6,230 bases of DNA, from assembly GCA_018383835.1 (NCBI GenBank), contig JAHAWR010000096.1, positions 1-6,230 on the forward strand, in the 5' to 3' direction. The translations under genes were made by a program, and so were the position numbers. The number at the start of each line of letters is the position of its first letter. Position 1 is the stretch's first letter. This DNA comes from Candidatus Jordarchaeia archaeon. Its GTDB lineage: Archaea > Asgardarchaeota > Jordiarchaeia > Jordiarchaeales > Freyrarchaeaceae. Below, piece by piece: positions 4,716 through 6,230 of the stretch. Below the pieces are notes generated by a model, which was not told the DNA's origin, did not search any database, and worked only from the letters and a program-made list of their open reading frames with translations.

Positions 4716-5862
4716 TATTCAAACCCTCCATCACGTTTTCGCCCGGGTGAGCTTTCTCCGCCGCCCGGCTGATGTGGGCATCAACGAGGGACAGCTCCTC
4801 GCACACTCTGTGAAGCCACTTCGCCTCCCAGAAAAAGTTGCAGCTCGTCTGGGCTTTTAGGAGATGCTCTTCCGCCGCCTGCACATCCGCAGCACCATCC
4901 TCGCCCCCTCCGCTCAATGCCTTAATTCTCCTTAACCGCAGGCTAGTCCCCCAAACCCCTGCTAAGGCACGCTTCTGCTCCTCAAGCCCCACCCACTGCT
5001 TGAAAGACTCGCCGTCATTGGAAAACGTCCTCCAAGCTCCCATCCTAACCTTGACGTAATCTTCGGGGGGATGCTCAAGTAGGAAGCTCGAGAAGGAGGT
5101 CAGCGCGGCGCAGTACTCTCGCTCCAGAAGGGAAGCGTACGGCTTGAAGAAGGAGCCCCAAAGGTTCCCGGATGGCGTACTTCTAAGCCAGTTGCCGTTC
5201 TTGCCGTTAAACCACGTTGTGGCAAGCAGCCCCCTGAAGCTTGACGCTTCAGACTTGAGAGCCTTCACGAAGGAGGCTGCATCAACCCCCCCAGCTAAAA
5301 TCCTACTGAAATACTCGCCGCGAGGGATGGCTCCAGAGTATTCGGCGATGTGGGGCCTGTAGACCCCATCTTCTCCGCACCTCTCAACGTAGCGCCCATC
5401 AACCACGACGTACTTGAACCCGAGCTCTGACAGAACGGGGGTCATCTTCATGGTAAAGCCGAGTTCAGGAGGCCAGAACACATTTAACCTGAAGCCAACC
5501 TGCTTTGCCAGCATGATCCACCTCACGATGTGTGGCTTCCAGTCGTCTTCTGGGATCAGGGGGAATATCGGGTGATAGAAGCCAGTAGCCAAAACTTCGA
5601 CGTTCGAGAGGGAGGCGTGCCCGTTCAAGGCGACGTGCAGCTCTTCTCCTAGCCCGTTCACGCTGACGCTGAGCATCTGCTCCATAAGCGAGCCGGAAAC
5701 GCTCACGTTAACCGGAACCCCACCACTAGACAGAAATTGCAGTGGCCTTGTGTAGCAGCGGAGGATCTTAATTGCCTCCGCCGGGTTAGCTGAAACGAGT
5801 AAATCTATGTTTCCGGGTGGCTGGTGGAAGTGAAAGCCTAAGGCATGATGAACTCTTAGCAA
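4702..5862 (-). CDS. GH57-like protein, apparently lacking the catalytic Asp
   Basis: The product has 386 residues with no signal peptide, since the first strand with its HQP motif begins at once; it is probably cytoplasmic. GH57 enzymes act on alpha-glucans by a retaining mechanism using a Glu nucleophile and an Asp acid/base in a (beta/alpha)7 barrel. Landmarks seen in order: GFHFHQPPG (HQP at 13-15), SGSLMEQ (56-62), GFYHPIFPLIPEDD (94-107), WPPE with nucleophile candidate E133, VVVDG (152-156), TTWFNGKNGNW (215-225), and a C-terminal helical part with TSCNFFWEAKW (339-349). The fourth motif should resemble DGEN; here it reads N219-G-K221-N, so the acid/base Asp appears to be Asn. At 386 residues it is much shorter than the 4-alpha-glucanotransferases (about 650). 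The start is TTG with GGAGG 7 nt upstream and an in-frame TGA 21 nt upstream. It overlaps the next gene by 14 nt. Confidence 0.85.
   Translation of the reverse strand: MLRVHHALGFHFHQPPGNIDLLVSANPAEAIKILRCYTRPLQFLSSGGVPVNVSVSGSLMEQMLSVSVNGLGEELHVALNGHASLSNVEVLATGFYHPIFPLIPEDDWKPHIVRWIMLAKQVGFRLNVFWPPELGFTMKMTPVLSELGFKYVVVDGRYVERCGEDGVYRPHIAEYSGAIPRGEYFSRILAGGVDAASFVKALKSEASSFRGLLATTWFNGKNGNWLRSTPSGNLWGSFFKPYASLLEREYCAALTSFSSFLLEHPPEDYVKVRMGAWRTFSNDGESFKQWVGLEEQKRALAGVWGTSLRLRRIKALSGGGEDGAADVQAAEEHLLKAQTSCNFFWEAKWLHRVCEELSLVDAHISRAAEKAHPGENVMEGLNIVLY
4724..4729 (-). promoter_or_regulatory. Ribosome-binding site inside the GH57-like gene for the downstream membrane protein
   Basis: On the minus strand GGAGGG stands 8 nt before TTG 4715. 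It is embedded in the GAG-GGT codons of the GH57-like C terminus (MEGLNIVLY). This settles the TTG start and indicates translational coupling. Confidence 0.6.
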
Positions 5863-5869
5863 AGGATAG

Positions 5870-5874
5870 CCTCC
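5870..5874 (-). promoter_or_regulatory. Ribosome-binding site fixing the TTG start of the GH57-like gene
   Basis: On the minus strand GGAGG stands 7 nt before TTG 5862. With the upstream in-frame TGA it leaves this TTG as the only credible start. The nearby ATG in the CATCATGCC context is out of frame. Confidence 0.65.
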
Positions 5875-5923
5875 ACGCCCTCAAACCGGATTTGACAATT
5901 GTAGAATATCTCGGCTAAAGGAG

Positions 5924-5931
5924 AATTTAAG
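5924..5931 (-). promoter_or_regulatory. TATA box for the GH57-like/membrane-protein operon
   Basis: The minus strand reads GTAATCCTTAAATTCTCC. CTTAAATT is centred about 65 nt upstream of TTG 5862, predicting a leader of about 39 nt that contains the GGAGG site. The AATCCTT just before and within it also occurs at the membrane-protein promoter near 1381-1393. Confidence 0.4.
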
Positions 5932-5960
5932 GATTACTGGCGCTACGCCTCCCGAGCCTG

Positions 5961-6230
5961 TCAAAGCAGCTCCACGTCAACTGAGCCTTCTTTTATTGTT
6001 GCGACTGCACCCCCTTCCGAGCACTTTCCAACGTTCACCACGATGCTGGCGCCCAGCTGGCATTGCCCCCGAGCCTCGTGGACGTGCCCACAGAAAACCA
6101 GCTCGGGCATTACTGACTCCACGAAAGATCGGAGGTGCTTGTTTCCAATATTCATCCCGCTCCAAGCCTTGTCGCAGCACCCTCTCGGAGGCTCATGGGA
6201 AACCACAACCATGGGGTTCCCGCCCCTCTG
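5961..6230 (-). CDS. C-terminal part of a calcineurin-like metallophosphoesterase (runs off right edge)
   Basis: Eighty-nine residues are visible and the frame stays open to the window edge (it begins QRGGNP before the internal ATG at 6212), so the true start lies outside. Two metal-binding motifs of the calcineurin-like phosphoesterase superfamily are present: VVVSHEPP (fragment residues 8-15, His ligand H12) and CGHVHEARG (47-55, ligands H49 and H51). They are followed by a closing beta sheet, SIVVNVGKCSEGGAVATI. These enzymes bind two metal ions and hydrolyse phosphomonoesters or phosphodiesters. The spacing, and the Glu-Ala-Arg-Gly after GHxH, fit the small archaeal single-domain members. 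In those the segment after the last strand often reads NPGP; here it is NVGK. The N-terminal motifs (DxH, GDxxD, GNHE) are not in view. The substrate cannot be told. The gene stops 98 nt before the GH57-like start. Confidence 0.85.
   Translation of the reverse strand, partial: QRGGNPMVVVSHEPPRGCCDKAWSGMNIGNKHLRSFVESVMPELVFCGHVHEARGQCQLGASIVVNVGKCSEGGAVATIKEGSVDVELL

Noticed and set aside
5939..5949. Short hairpin GGCG-CTA-CGCC between the phosphoesterase and the GH57-like gene
   Set aside because: Only 4-bp arms and no T-run on the minus strand, so it is too weak to call a terminator.

Overview
The window looks like a chromosomal segment of a hyperthermophilic archaeon of the Thermoproteota (Crenarchaeota). 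A Thermofilum-like or Desulfurococcales-like organism is a guess; nothing here fixes the genus. The reasons are: TATA-type promoters with no bacterial -35/-10 pairs; purine-rich Shine-Dalgarno sites before genes; frequent AGG/AGA arginine and ATA isoleucine codons; four of the five complete genes opening with TTG; and a GH57-family protein and a Roadblock/LC7-domain protein, both common in such archaea. No rRNA, tRNA or CRISPR array was seen.

Layout from left to right. Positions 1-62 (minus strand) hold the first 20 residues of a MerR/excisionase-type helix-turn-helix protein that runs off the left edge, most likely the TnpA serine recombinase of an IS607-type element. Its TATA box lies inside a perfect 9-bp inverted repeat (81-121). 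Positions 122-429 hold no gene I can support. A polytopic membrane protein (430-1335, minus) and a wHTH-domain protein (1554-2582, plus) diverge from a 218-bp intergenic region with two TATA boxes and, between them, a 14-bp perfect palindrome. The wHTH protein appears to contain an internally duplicated C-terminal module. It ends head-on against a Roadblock/LC7 plus coiled-coil protein (2579-3613, minus), and the two share a CTAG palindrome that gives each strand its TAG stop.

To the right, on the minus strand, a GH57-like protein (4702-5862) and a membrane protein (3723-4715) overlap by 14 nt and are very likely co-translated. The GH57-like protein keeps the HQP motif and the nucleophile motif WPPE. 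It appears to have Asn where the family's catalytic Asp is expected, so it may be an inactive or modified enzyme. The right edge cuts the C-terminal 89 residues of a calcineurin-like metallophosphoesterase (5961-6230, minus).

How they work together is mostly inference. The GH57-like/membrane pair is one functional unit. The wHTH protein may control itself and the divergent membrane protein through the central palindrome. The Roadblock protein would be expected to act on a small Ras-like GTPase, but none is encoded here.
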